Shown piece by piece: positions 27,721 through 35,485 of a stretch of 64,000 nt of DNA. The notes below the pieces were generated by a model. That model saw nothing but the letters and a program-made list of their open reading frames with translations, made no database searches and was not told the DNA's origin. The stretch lies in contig NZ_CP059322.2 in the NCBI RefSeq assembly GCF_013694245.2, positions 4,657,001 to 4,721,000 of the forward strand. The letters are read 5' to 3'. The DNA is from Micromonospora ferruginea (GTDB lineage: Bacteria; Actinomycetota; Actinomycetes; Mycobacteriales; Micromonosporaceae). A program made the position numbers and the translations under genes. Position 1 is the stretch's first letter; each line of letters starts with the position of its first letter.

Positions 27721-28353
27721 CTAGAAGCGCGGCATGCCGCCGAACTGGCGGTCGCCGGCGTCGCCGAGGCCCGGGACGATGAACATCCGGTCGTTGAGGC
27801 CCTCGTCGATCGACGCGGTGACCAGGCGCAGCGGCAGGCCGGAGCGCTCCAGCCGCTCGATGCCGACCGGTGCGGCCAGCACGCAGAGCACGGTGATGTC
27901 GGTGCACCCCCGGTCGGCGAGCAGCCGGCAGCAGTGCTCCAGCGAGCCGCCGGTGGCCAGCATCGGGTCGAGCACCAGCACCGGCCGGCCGCTCAGGTCC
28001 CGGGGCAGCGACTCCATGTACGCCCGGGGCTCGTACGTCTCCTCGTCGCGGGCCAGGCCCACGAAGCCCATCGACGACTCGGGCACCAGCGCGAGCGCGG
28101 CGTCGGCCATGCCGAGCCCGGCCCGCAGCACCGGCACCAGCAGCGGCGGGTTGGCCAGCCGGGTGCCCTCGGTGGCGGTGACCGGGGTCTGGATCGAGTA
28201 GTTCTCGACGGGGAAGGAGCGCGCGGCCTCGTACACCAGCATGGTGGTGAGTTCGCGCAGCGCGGCCCGGAACGACGCGGAGTCGGTCCGGGCGTCCCGC
28301 ATGGCGGTCAGCCGCGTCTGGGCGAGCGGATGGTCAATGACGGTTACGTCCAC
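27721..28353 (-). CDS. upp: Uracil phosphoribosyltransferase
   Basis: 210 residues, the usual length. PRPP-binding loop VLVLDPMLATGGS, RAGLGMADAALALVPE and the uracil-binding C-terminus FIVPGLGDAGDRQFG are all there. It makes UMP from uracil and PRPP in the cytoplasm. It stands alone on its strand, ends in a strong terminator, and is divergent from deoC across 136 bp. Together with cdd, deoA and add in this window it forms the pyrimidine/purine salvage set. Confidence 0.93.
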   Translation of the reverse strand: MDVTVIDHPLAQTRLTAMRDARTDSASFRAALRELTTMLVYEAARSFPVENYSIQTPVTATEGTRLANPPLLVPVLRAGLGMADAALALVPESSMGFVGLARDEETYEPRAYMESLPRDLSGRPVLVLDPMLATGGSLEHCCRLLADRGCTDITVLCVLAAPVGIERLERSGLPLRLVTASIDEGLNDRMFIVPGLGDAGDRQFGGMPRF

Positions 28354-28489
28354 GATCGCTCAACCTACCGGTCACCGGGCCGGCGCACGCCGGGTGCGGG
28401 CGGACCAGCGACGCCGCTCACGTATGACGCTCACAACCGGTTCGGCGTGACCAAGATCACTCGACTCGCGGGTGCGTACTATTCGGGGC

Positions 28490-29449
28490 ATGACGGCGAC
28501 AGCGACGTCGGCCCGGTCGGACCTCTCCGAGCTGGGACGATCCGAGACCGCTCTGCGGACCTTCCTGCACGGCCTGCCGGGCGTGGACCAGGTCGGCGCG
28601 GAGCAGCGGGCGGCCCAACTCGGCACCCGCTCCATCAAGACCACGGCCAAGGCCGAGGCGATCGACCTGGCCATCCGGATGGTCGACCTGACCACCCTGG
28701 AGGGGGCCGACACCCCGGGCAAGGTGCGGGCGCTGGCGGCCAAGGCGCTGCGGCCCGACCCGGCGGACCCGTCCTGCCCGCACGTCGGCGCGGTCTGCGT
28801 CTACCCGGCGATGGTCCCGTACGTGGCCGAGGTGCTGCGCGGCAGCGGCGTGCACCTGGCCAGCGTGGCGACCTCGTTCCCGTCCGGGCAGGCCCCGTTG
28901 GAGATCAAGCTCGCCGACGTCCGGGCGGCCGTCGAGGCCGGCGCGGACGAGATCGACATGGTGATCAACCGGGGCGCGTTCCTGGCCGGTCGCTACCAGG
29001 AGGTCCACGACGAGATCGTGGCCACCAAGGAAGCCTGCGGGGACGCCCACCTCAAGGTGATCCTGGAGACCGGGGAGCTGGCCACCTACGACAACGTGCG
29101 GCGCGCCTCCTGGCTCGCCATGATGGCCGGCGGCGACTTCATCAAGACCTCCACCGGCAAGGTCCCGGTCGCGGCCACGCTCCCGGTGACCCTGGTGATG
29201 CTGGAGGCGGTCCGCGACTTCCGCGCCGCCACCGGGCGTCAGGTCGGCGTGAAGCCGGCCGGCGGCATCAAGAACACCAAGGACGCGATCAAGTACCTGG
29301 TCATGGTCAACGAGACGGTCGGCGCCGACTGGCTCGACCCGGACTGGTTCCGGTTCGGCGCGTCGAGCCTGCTCAACGACCTGCTCATGCAGCGCACCAA
29401 GCTGACGACCGGCGTCTACGCCGGCCCCGACTACTTCACCCTGGACTGA
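28490..29449 (+). CDS. deoC: Deoxyribose-phosphate aldolase
   Basis: 319 residues from ATG 28490, preceded by TACTAT (28477-28482) seven nt upstream, so probably nearly leaderless. The class I aldolase features are visible: DEIDMVINRGAF, the Schiff-base Lys in FIKTSTGKVPVAAT, and GVKPAGGIKN. About 60 N-terminal residues come before the barrel (RTFLHGLPGVDQVGAEQRAAQLGTRSIKTT), which makes it longer than the 220-residue E. coli enzyme, as in other actinomycetes. It cleaves 2-deoxyribose-5-phosphate to acetaldehyde and glyceraldehyde-3-phosphate. Two aldehyde dehydrogenase genes follow 5 bp downstream. Confidence 0.92.
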   Translation: MTATATSARSDLSELGRSETALRTFLHGLPGVDQVGAEQRAAQLGTRSIKTTAKAEAIDLAIRMVDLTTLEGADTPGKVRALAAKALRPDPADPSCPHVGAVCVYPAMVPYVAEVLRGSGVHLASVATSFPSGQAPLEIKLADVRAAVEAGADEIDMVINRGAFLAGRYQEVHDEIVATKEACGDAHLKVILETGELATYDNVRRASWLAMMAGGDFIKTSTGKVPVAATLPVTLVMLEAVRDFRAATGRQVGVKPAGGIKNTKDAIKYLVMVNETVGADWLDPDWFRFGASSLLNDLLMQRTKLTTGVYAGPDYFTLD

Positions 29450-29454
29450 ACGCG

Positions 29455-30885
29455 ATGTTCGAATACGCACCCGCCCCCGAGTCGCGCTCGGTGGTCGACA
29501 TCCGGCCCTCGTACGGGCTCTTCGTCGACGGAAAGTTCGTCGACCCGTCCGACGGCGGCAGCTTCAAGTCGGTCAACCCGGCCTCCGAGGAGGTCCTGGC
29601 GGAGATCGCCGAGGCCGGCCGCGAGGACGTGGACCGCGCGGTCCGCGCCGCGCGCAAGGCGTACGAGAAGGTGTGGGGTCCGATGTCGGGCCGGGACCGG
29701 GCGAAGTACCTGTTCCGGATCGCCCGGATCATCCAGGAGCGCTCGCGCGAGCTGGCGGTGCTGGAGTCGCTGGACAACGGCAAGCCGATCCGCGAGTCCC
29801 GCGACGTCGACCTGCCGCTGGTCGCCGCGCACTTCTTCTACTACGCCGGCTGGGCCGACAAGCTGGAGCACAGCGGCTTCGGCCCCGATCCCCGGCCGCT
29901 CGGTGTGGCCGCGCAGGTCATCCCGTGGAACTTCCCGCTGCTCATGCTGGCCTGGAAGATCGCCCCGGCGCTCGCCGCCGGCAACACGGTGGTGCTGAAG
30001 CCGGCCGAGACCACCCCGCTGACCGCGCTGCTCTTCGCCGAGATCTGCCAGCAGGCCGACCTGCCGGCCGGCGTGGTCAACATCGTCACCGGTGCCGGTG
30101 ACACCGGCCGGGCGCTGGTCGAGCACCCGGGCGTGGACAAGGTCGCGTTCACCGGCTCCACCGAGGTCGGCCGGGCCATCGCGCGCGCCGTGGCCGGCAC
30201 CCGCAAGAAGCTGACCCTGGAGCTGGGCGGCAAGGCCGCCAACATCGTCTTCGACGACGCCCCGGTCGACCAGGCGGTCGAGGGGATCGTCAACGGCATC
30301 TTCTTCAACCAGGGGCACGTCTGCTGCGCCGGCTCCCGCCTGCTGGTGCAGGAGTCGGTCGCCGACGAGGTGCTGGAGTCGCTCAAGCGCCGGATGGCCC
30401 GCCTGCGGGTCGGTGACCCGCTGGACAAGAACACCGACGTCGGCGCGATCAACTCGGCCGAGCAGCTCGCCCGCATCCGCGAGCTGTCCGAGGTCGGCGC
30501 CGCCGAGGGCGCGCAGCGCTGGTCGCCGCCGTGCGAGCTGCCCGACCGCGGCTTCTGGTTCGCGCCGACCATCTTCACCGGGGTCACCCAGGCGCACCGG
30601 ATCGCCCGCGAGGAGATCTTCGGCCCGGTGCTGTCCGTGCTGACCTTCCGCACCCCGGCGGAGGCGGTCGAGAAGGCCAACAACACGCCGTACGGGCTGT
30701 CGGCCGGGATCTGGACCGACAAGGGTTCCCGGATCCTGTGGATGGCCGACCGGCTGCGCGCCGGCGTGGTCTGGGCCAACACGTTCAACAAGTTCGACCC
30801 GACGTCGCCGTTCGGCGGCTACAAGGAGTCGGGCTACGGTCGCGAGGGCGGCCGGCACGGGCTGGAGGGGTACCTCAATGTCTGA
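29455..30885 (+). CDS. Aldehyde dehydrogenase (catalytically complete)
   Basis: 476 residues from ATG 29455, 5 nt after deoC. The NAD-binding and catalytic features are intact: IPWNFPLLMLAWKIAPALAAGNTVVLKPAE, GSTEVGRAI, the catalytic Glu in LELGGKAANIVF and the catalytic Cys in NQGHVCCAGSRLLV, then the C-terminal EEIFGPVLSV. Since deoC yields acetaldehyde, oxidation of acetaldehyde to acetate is the natural role. Substrate range is not shown by sequence. Its stop overlaps the next gene by 8 nt. Confidence 0.9.
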   Translation: MFEYAPAPESRSVVDIRPSYGLFVDGKFVDPSDGGSFKSVNPASEEVLAEIAEAGREDVDRAVRAARKAYEKVWGPMSGRDRAKYLFRIARIIQERSRELAVLESLDNGKPIRESRDVDLPLVAAHFFYYAGWADKLEHSGFGPDPRPLGVAAQVIPWNFPLLMLAWKIAPALAAGNTVVLKPAETTPLTALLFAEICQQADLPAGVVNIVTGAGDTGRALVEHPGVDKVAFTGSTEVGRAIARAVAGTRKKLTLELGGKAANIVFDDAPVDQAVEGIVNGIFFNQGHVCCAGSRLLVQESVADEVLESLKRRMARLRVGDPLDKNTDVGAINSAEQLARIRELSEVGAAEGAQRWSPPCELPDRGFWFAPTIFTGVTQAHRIAREEIFGPVLSVLTFRTPAEAVEKANNTPYGLSAGIWTDKGSRILWMADRLRAGVVWANTFNKFDPTSPFGGYKESGYGREGGRHGLEGYLNV

Positions 30886-31702
30886 GCGGGTCGCGGTACG
30901 CAAGACGTACAAGCTCTTCATCGGCGGGAAGTTCCCGCGCAGCGAGTCGGGACGGTCGTATCTCGTGCAGGACTCCAACGTGTCGCTGGCCTCCCGCAAG
31001 GACGCGCGGGACGCGGTCGTCGCGGCCCGGGCCGCGGTGAAGGGCTGGGCCGGGGCGACCGCCTACAACCGCGGCCAGATCCTCTACCGGGTGGCCGAGA
31101 TGCTGGAGGGCCGGCGCGAGCAGTTCGTGGCGCTCGGCGTGCCGGCCGACGAGGTGGACGCGGCGATCGACCGCTGGGTCTGGTACGCCGGCTGGGCCGA
31201 CAAGCTGCCGCAGGTCTACGGCGGCGCGAACCCGGTGGCCGGCCCGTACTTCAACCTGTCGGCGCCGGAGCCGACCGGCGTGGTGGCCGTGGTGGCGCCC
31301 GAGACGCCGGCGCTGCTCGGGCTGGTCAGCGTGATCGCCCCGGCGATCGTCAGCGGCAACACCGTGGTGGTGGCCGCCTCCCCGGCGGCGCCGCTGGCGG
31401 CGGTGACGCTGGCCGAGGTGCTGGCCACTTCCGACCTGCCGGGCGGGGTGGTCAACATCCTCACCGGGAAGATCACCGAGACCGCGCCGACGCTGGCCGC
31501 GCACATGGACGTCAACGCCGTCGACCTGACCGGCGTGACCGACGCCGAGCTGGCGGTGGAGCTGGAGGTCAAGGCCGCGGAGAACCTCAAGCGGGTGCTC
31601 CGGCCGGCCCCGGCCGATCACGACTGGCACGTCGATCCGGGCCTGACCCGGATGACCACGCTGCTGGAGACCAAGACGGTCTGGCACCCCAAGGGCGTCT
31701 GA
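30878..31702 (+). CDS. Truncated aldehyde dehydrogenase-like protein lacking the catalytic Cys
   Basis: 274 residues from ATG 30878, about 200 fewer than a full enzyme. The N-terminal NAD-binding half is recognisable (LFIGGKFPRSESGRS, the AAPAIVSGNTVVVAASPAAPLAAVTLAEVL stretch and DLPGGVVNILTGK), but the whole catalytic region with the Cys is missing. The end is a different tail (AENLKRVLRPAPADHDW and on). It overlaps the complete dehydrogenase gene by 8 nt, so the two are made together. It could be a regulatory or scaffolding subunit that forms hetero-oligomers. The reading is uninterrupted, so it is not an obvious pseudogene. Confidence 0.8.
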   Translation: MSERVAVRKTYKLFIGGKFPRSESGRSYLVQDSNVSLASRKDARDAVVAARAAVKGWAGATAYNRGQILYRVAEMLEGRREQFVALGVPADEVDAAIDRWVWYAGWADKLPQVYGGANPVAGPYFNLSAPEPTGVVAVVAPETPALLGLVSVIAPAIVSGNTVVVAASPAAPLAAVTLAEVLATSDLPGGVVNILTGKITETAPTLAAHMDVNAVDLTGVTDAELAVELEVKAAENLKRVLRPAPADHDWHVDPGLTRMTTLLETKTVWHPKGV

Positions 31703-31709
31703 GACCGGT

Positions 31710-31728
31710 CTACTACGCGGGGTAGGAT
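31710..31728. promoter_or_regulatory. Probable BlaI operator/promoter
   Basis: An imperfect dyad CTACTACGCGGGGTAG precedes TAGGAT (31723-31728), a -10-like box 6 nt from the GTG at 31735. That spacing suggests a leaderless transcript, and the dyad overlies the promoter as expected for autorepression by a BlaI-type protein. Confidence 0.6.
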
Positions 31729-31734
31729 TGACGG

Positions 31735-32187
31735 GTGACTCGGCTGGGGGACCTTGAGCGTGCGGTGATGGACGTGCTGTGGGACTCGGTGCCCGCCACG
31801 TCCGACGGTGTGACCGTGCGCGAGGTCGCCGACGCCCTGGACGGGCGTGAGCTGGCCTACACCACGGTCATGACGGTGCTCGACCGGCTCGCCGGCAAGG
31901 GCATGGTGCAGCGCGAGCGGGAGGGGCGGGCCTGGCGTTACCGGCCCGCCGCCACCCGCGAGGCGCACATCGCCCAGCTCATGCTCGACGCGCTCGACCT
32001 CGGCGGCAGCCGGGACGCCGCGCTGGTGCGCTTCGCCCGCTCGGTGACCGGCACCGAGGCGGAGGTGCTGCGCGCGGCGCTCGGCGCCGAGGCCGCCGGA
32101 ACAGCCCCGAACGCCGGGCTGACCGACCGGGTCGAGGACCCGCGGCGGTCCGCCGGGTCGGCGCTCGACGAGGCGACGGACCGGTAG
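31735..32187 (+). CDS. BlaI/MecI family transcriptional repressor
   Basis: 150 residues from GTG 31735. The family N-terminus LGDLERAVMDVLWD is followed by the wHTH VREVADALDGRELAYTTVMTVLDRLAGKGMVQREREGRAWRYRP. Residues beyond 85 form the usual C-terminal dimerisation/regulatory helix, where BlaR1 cleavage occurs in the classical system. It is paired with an M56 peptidase 10 nt downstream. In classical systems the pair controls beta-lactamase; no beta-lactamase lies here. Target genes other than the operon itself are unknown. Confidence 0.9.
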   Translation: MTRLGDLERAVMDVLWDSVPATSDGVTVREVADALDGRELAYTTVMTVLDRLAGKGMVQREREGRAWRYRPAATREAHIAQLMLDALDLGGSRDAALVRFARSVTGTEAEVLRAALGAEAAGTAPNAGLTDRVEDPRRSAGSALDEATDR

Positions 32188-32197
32188 GGCGGCCACC

Positions 32198-33103
32198 GTG
32201 GCGTACGCCGTGCACTTCGCCGCGACCATCCTGGCCTGCTGGCTGACCGCGCAGGTCCTCGCCGCCGCGCGGTGGACGTGGCGCGCGCCCCGGGTGGCGA
32301 TCGTCTGCTGGCAGGCGGTCGGGTTGGCGCTCGGTCTCTCCGCGATGGGCCTGCCGATGGCGGTGGGTCTCGCCGCCTACGACCGGCCGACCGGGGGCGC
32401 GTTGCTGGCGCTCGCCGACGACCTGGCCCACGGCACGCTGCCGCCCGGGGTGGGCGCGGCGCACCTGGGCCTGGTCGGGGTGGGCTTCGGCATCGGCGCG
32501 GTGCTGCTCACCACGACCGTGCGCGCGGTGCACGGCGCGGTCCGCGCCCAGCGCCAGCACCGGGAGTTGCTCAGCCTGGTCGCCCGGCGCGACCCGACGG
32601 TGCCCGGCGCGCTGGTGCTCGACCATCCGAGCGCGGCGGCGTACTGCCTGCCCGGGGTGCGGCCCCGGGTGGTGGTGAGCGCCGGCACGGTCGACCTGCT
32701 CGACCCGGCGGAGCTGGCGGCGGTGCTGACCCACGAGCGGGCGCACGCCCAGGAGCGGCACGATCTGGTGCTGCTGCCGTTCACCGCGCTGTGCCGGGCG
32801 CTGCCGTGGTTCCGCTGGGTGCGCGACGCGCACGCGCGGGTGGCGCTGCTGGTCGAGATGCGCGCCGACGACAAGGCCCGGGAGCTGCACGCGGACGAGC
32901 CGCTGGCCGGCGCGCTGCGCCGGTTCGCCGCCGCCGGGCACCGGGTGACGCCGGCCGGCACGCTCGGCATCGGCGACCGGGATCTCGACGTACGCGTGCA
33001 GCGCCTGCTGGTCGCGGACCGCCCGCCCCGGGTGCTGGGGGCGACCGCGCTGGCGGTGGCCGGCACGCTCGTCGCGCTGCCGATCTCGTTGTTCCTGAGC
33101 TGA
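32198..33103 (+). CDS. M56 family metallopeptidase, BlaR1-like without penicillin-sensor domain
   Basis: 301 residues from GTG 32198. About four membrane helices (residues 5-25, 38-60, 90-110 and 285-300) surround a cytosolic zinc-peptidase domain with VLTHERAHAQERHDLV, the HExxH motif, near residue 178. Family members cleave BlaI-type repressors after sensing a signal. The C-terminal extracellular penicillin-binding domain of BlaR1 is absent, so what it senses is not beta-lactam in the usual way. It forms an operon with the repressor gene. Confidence 0.87.
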   Translation: MAYAVHFAATILACWLTAQVLAAARWTWRAPRVAIVCWQAVGLALGLSAMGLPMAVGLAAYDRPTGGALLALADDLAHGTLPPGVGAAHLGLVGVGFGIGAVLLTTTVRAVHGAVRAQRQHRELLSLVARRDPTVPGALVLDHPSAAAYCLPGVRPRVVVSAGTVDLLDPAELAAVLTHERAHAQERHDLVLLPFTALCRALPWFRWVRDAHARVALLVEMRADDKARELHADEPLAGALRRFAAAGHRVTPAGTLGIGDRDLDVRVQRLLVADRPPRVLGATALAVAGTLVALPISLFLS

Positions 33104-33140
33104 CGACCCCTACGGGGCTTCTCCGGGTTCGCGCATCCAG

Positions 33141-33160
33141 ATAGGTAGGCAAGCTACGTG
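33141..33160. promoter_or_regulatory. Palindrome upstream of cydA shared with the padR promoter
   Basis: ATAGGTAGGCAAGCTACGTG contains AGGTAG-N5-CTACGT. The site at 40153-40172 reads ATAGGTAGAAAGCCTACTTG, identical in the ATAGGTAG and CTAC blocks with the same N5 spacing. A TAGGCT -10-like box starts at 33161, right beside this site. The likely ligand is the PadR regulator downstream of cydC. Confidence 0.65.
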
Positions 33161-33203
33161 TAGGCTCGCTATGACAAGCGAACCAACCCGTGGGAGAACC
33201 GCC

Positions 33204-34451
33204 GTGGATCCCCTGCTCCTCGCCCGCCTCCAGTTCGCCACCACCACCTCGCTGCACTTCCTCTTCGTGGTGGTCACGCTCGGCCTGGTCACCCTGCTGG
33301 TCGGGCTCCAGACCGCCGGCTACCTCACCGGCAAGCCGGTGTACGAGCGGCTGACCCGCTTCTGGGGCCAGCTCTACGTGATCAACTACGTGCTCGGCAT
33401 CGCCACCGGGATCGTGATGGAGTTCCAGTTCGGGCTGAACTGGAGCGGCCTCTCGCGCTACGTGGGCAACGTGTTCGGGGCGCCACTGGCCATCGAGACG
33501 CTCGTGGCGTTCTTCCTGGAGTCCACGTTCCTCGGCATGTGGATCTTCGGCTGGCACCGGCTGCGGCGCGGCCTGCACCTGGCGCTGCTCTGGGGCGTCG
33601 CGATCACCGCGTACGCCTCGGCGTTCTGGATCATGGTGGCGAACGCCTGGCTCCAGCACCCGGTCGGCTACGAGGTGCGCGACGGCGTCGCCCACCTCAC
33701 CGACTTCGGTGCGCTGCTCACCAACCCCACGTTCGGCTTCGCGTTCGGGCACGTGGTCTCCGCGAGCCTGGTCACCGGCGGCCTGCTGATGGCCGCGGTC
33801 AGCGCCTGGCACCTGCTACGCGGCACCCCCGACTTCGCGCTGTTCCGCACCTCGCTGCGGCTCGGGCTGGTCACCGCGGCGCTCGCGGTCAGCGCGTTGC
33901 AGGGCTTCGGCTTCGCCCAGTTCGGCCCGGTCGGGCAGCTCCAGCCCACCAAGTTCGGCGGCGGCCCGGACCGGGACGCGGTGGTGGCCGACTGGACCGC
34001 CCGGTTCGGCCCCGGCGACTGGGATCCGCCGGTGCTGTCCAGCGTCGGTCTCGGCTTCATGATCCTGATCGGCTTCGCGCTGGGCTGCGTCTGGCTCCTG
34101 CTGCCGCTGCTCTGGCGCGACTGGATCATCCGGCTGCGGTTCCCGCTCTGGCTGGTCCTGCTCGGCCTGCCGCTGCCGTTCGTGGCGGTGCTGCTCGGCT
34201 GGATCGCCCGGGAGGTGGGCCGCCAGCCCTGGGTGGCGTACGGGCTGCTGCCCACCGCGCAGGCCGTCTCCCCGGTCCCGGCCGGGCTGATGCTCGCCTC
34301 GCTGATCGGGTTCAGCCTGCTGCTCGGCGCGCTCACCGTCACCAACTGGGTGCTGCTGGCCCGGCACGCCGCCCGGGGCGCGCGCGACCCGCTGCTCGGC
34401 CGGCCGCCCGCGCCCGAGCCCGACGACCACCACCAGCCCGTGTTCGCCTGA
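33204..34451 (+). CDS. cydA: Cytochrome bd quinol oxidase subunit I
   Basis: 415 residues from GTG 33204, preceded by GGGAGAA; an ATG at 33171 exists but lies at the -10/transcription start region. About nine membrane helices. N-terminal LLLARLQFATTTSLHFLFVV carries the His ligand of heme b595, and further on HVVSASLVTGG holds the b558 His. The stretch KFGGGPDRDAVVADWTARFGPGDW is the short quinol-binding (Q) loop. The enzyme reduces oxygen to water with high affinity and does not pump protons. It forms an operon with cydB, cydD and cydC. Confidence 0.93.
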   Translation: MDPLLLARLQFATTTSLHFLFVVVTLGLVTLLVGLQTAGYLTGKPVYERLTRFWGQLYVINYVLGIATGIVMEFQFGLNWSGLSRYVGNVFGAPLAIETLVAFFLESTFLGMWIFGWHRLRRGLHLALLWGVAITAYASAFWIMVANAWLQHPVGYEVRDGVAHLTDFGALLTNPTFGFAFGHVVSASLVTGGLLMAAVSAWHLLRGTPDFALFRTSLRLGLVTAALAVSALQGFGFAQFGPVGQLQPTKFGGGPDRDAVVADWTARFGPGDWDPPVLSSVGLGFMILIGFALGCVWLLLPLLWRDWIIRLRFPLWLVLLGLPLPFVAVLLGWIAREVGRQPWVAYGLLPTAQAVSPVPAGLMLASLIGFSLLLGALTVTNWVLLARHAARGARDPLLGRPPAPEPDDHHQPVFA

Positions 34452-34462
34452 GGGAGCCCACC

Positions 34463-35485
34463 ATGGAACTCGCCTGGTACGCCCTGCTCGGCCTCTTCTT
34501 CGCCACCTACCTGGTGCTCGGCGGCTACGACTACGGCGTCGGCCTGCTGCTGGCCCGGCGCGCCGGCACCGGACCGGGCGACGCGCTCGCCCGCCGGGTC
34601 GCGCTCACCGCCGTCGGCCCGTTCTTCCTCGGCAACGAGGTCTGGCTGGTGGCCGCGGTCGGCATCCTGTTCGGCGCCTTCCCCACGCTGGAGGGGGAAC
34701 TGCTCTCCGGTTTCTACCCGGTGGTGCTCGGCGCGCTGGCCGGGGTGGTGCTGGTCACCGCCGGGGTGCAGTTGCGCGGCCGGGCCGGCGGCGAGGCGGC
34801 CCGGGCCGGCTGGGACCGGCTCGTGGTGGTCGGCAGCGTGCTCGCCGCGCTGGGCTGGGGCGCGCTGCTCGGCGGCCTGCTCCAGGGCGTGCCGCTCACC
34901 GCCGACGGGCACGTGGCCGGCGTCGGTCACGTGGTCACCCCGTTCGTGGCCGCCGCCGGGCTGACCCTGGTCGCGCTGGTCGCGCTGCACGGTGCGACCT
35001 TCCTCACGCTCCGGCTGCCGGCCGCCGACGCGCCGGCGCTCGCCAGGCTGGCCCGCGGCCTGGTGCCCGCCGCGCTCACCGCGATCGGCACGGCCACCGT
35101 CCTGGGCCTGCTCTCCGACCGGGTACGCGCCGCCGTGGCGCGACCGGCGGTCGCCGTACTCCTGCCGGTGGCGCTGGTGGCGGCGCTGCTGGTGGCCCGT
35201 GCGGCGCTGCGCCGGGGCCGGGCCGGGGTGGCCTTCGCCGCCACCGCGACGGCGCTGGCGCTGCCCGCGCCGCTGGTCGGGGCCGCGCTCTGGCCCCGGA
35301 TCCTGATCTCCACCACCGACCCGGCGACGTCGCTCACCGTCGCCGAGGCGGCCGCCAGCCGCCCGACGCTGGCGCTGCTGGGCTGGCTCGTGCTGCCGCT
35401 CGTGCCGGCCCTACTAGGCTTTCAGGCGATGTGCTGGTGGGTGTTCCGGGGACGGATCGACGGCAGGGCACCGGTGTACTGGTGA
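34463..35485 (+). CDS. cydB: Cytochrome bd quinol oxidase subunit II
   Basis: 340 residues from ATG 34463, with GAGGGAG upstream, 11 nt after cydA. The N-terminal YLVLGGYDYGVGLLL and eight or so membrane helices match CydB. It structurally supports CydA and carries no heme itself. The stop overlaps the cydD start (GTGA), so translation is coupled. Confidence 0.92.
   Translation: MELAWYALLGLFFATYLVLGGYDYGVGLLLARRAGTGPGDALARRVALTAVGPFFLGNEVWLVAAVGILFGAFPTLEGELLSGFYPVVLGALAGVVLVTAGVQLRGRAGGEAARAGWDRLVVVGSVLAALGWGALLGGLLQGVPLTADGHVAGVGHVVTPFVAAAGLTLVALVALHGATFLTLRLPAADAPALARLARGLVPAALTAIGTATVLGLLSDRVRAAVARPAVAVLLPVALVAALLVARAALRRGRAGVAFAATATALALPAPLVGAALWPRILISTTDPATSLTVAEAAASRPTLALLGWLVLPLVPALLGFQAMCWWVFRGRIDGRAPVYW

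Noticed and set aside
33171..33203. ATG at 33171 as the cydA start
   Set aside because: It falls at the likely transcription start right after TAGGCT; the GTG at 33204 has a GGGAGAA site and gives the conserved CydA N-terminus.
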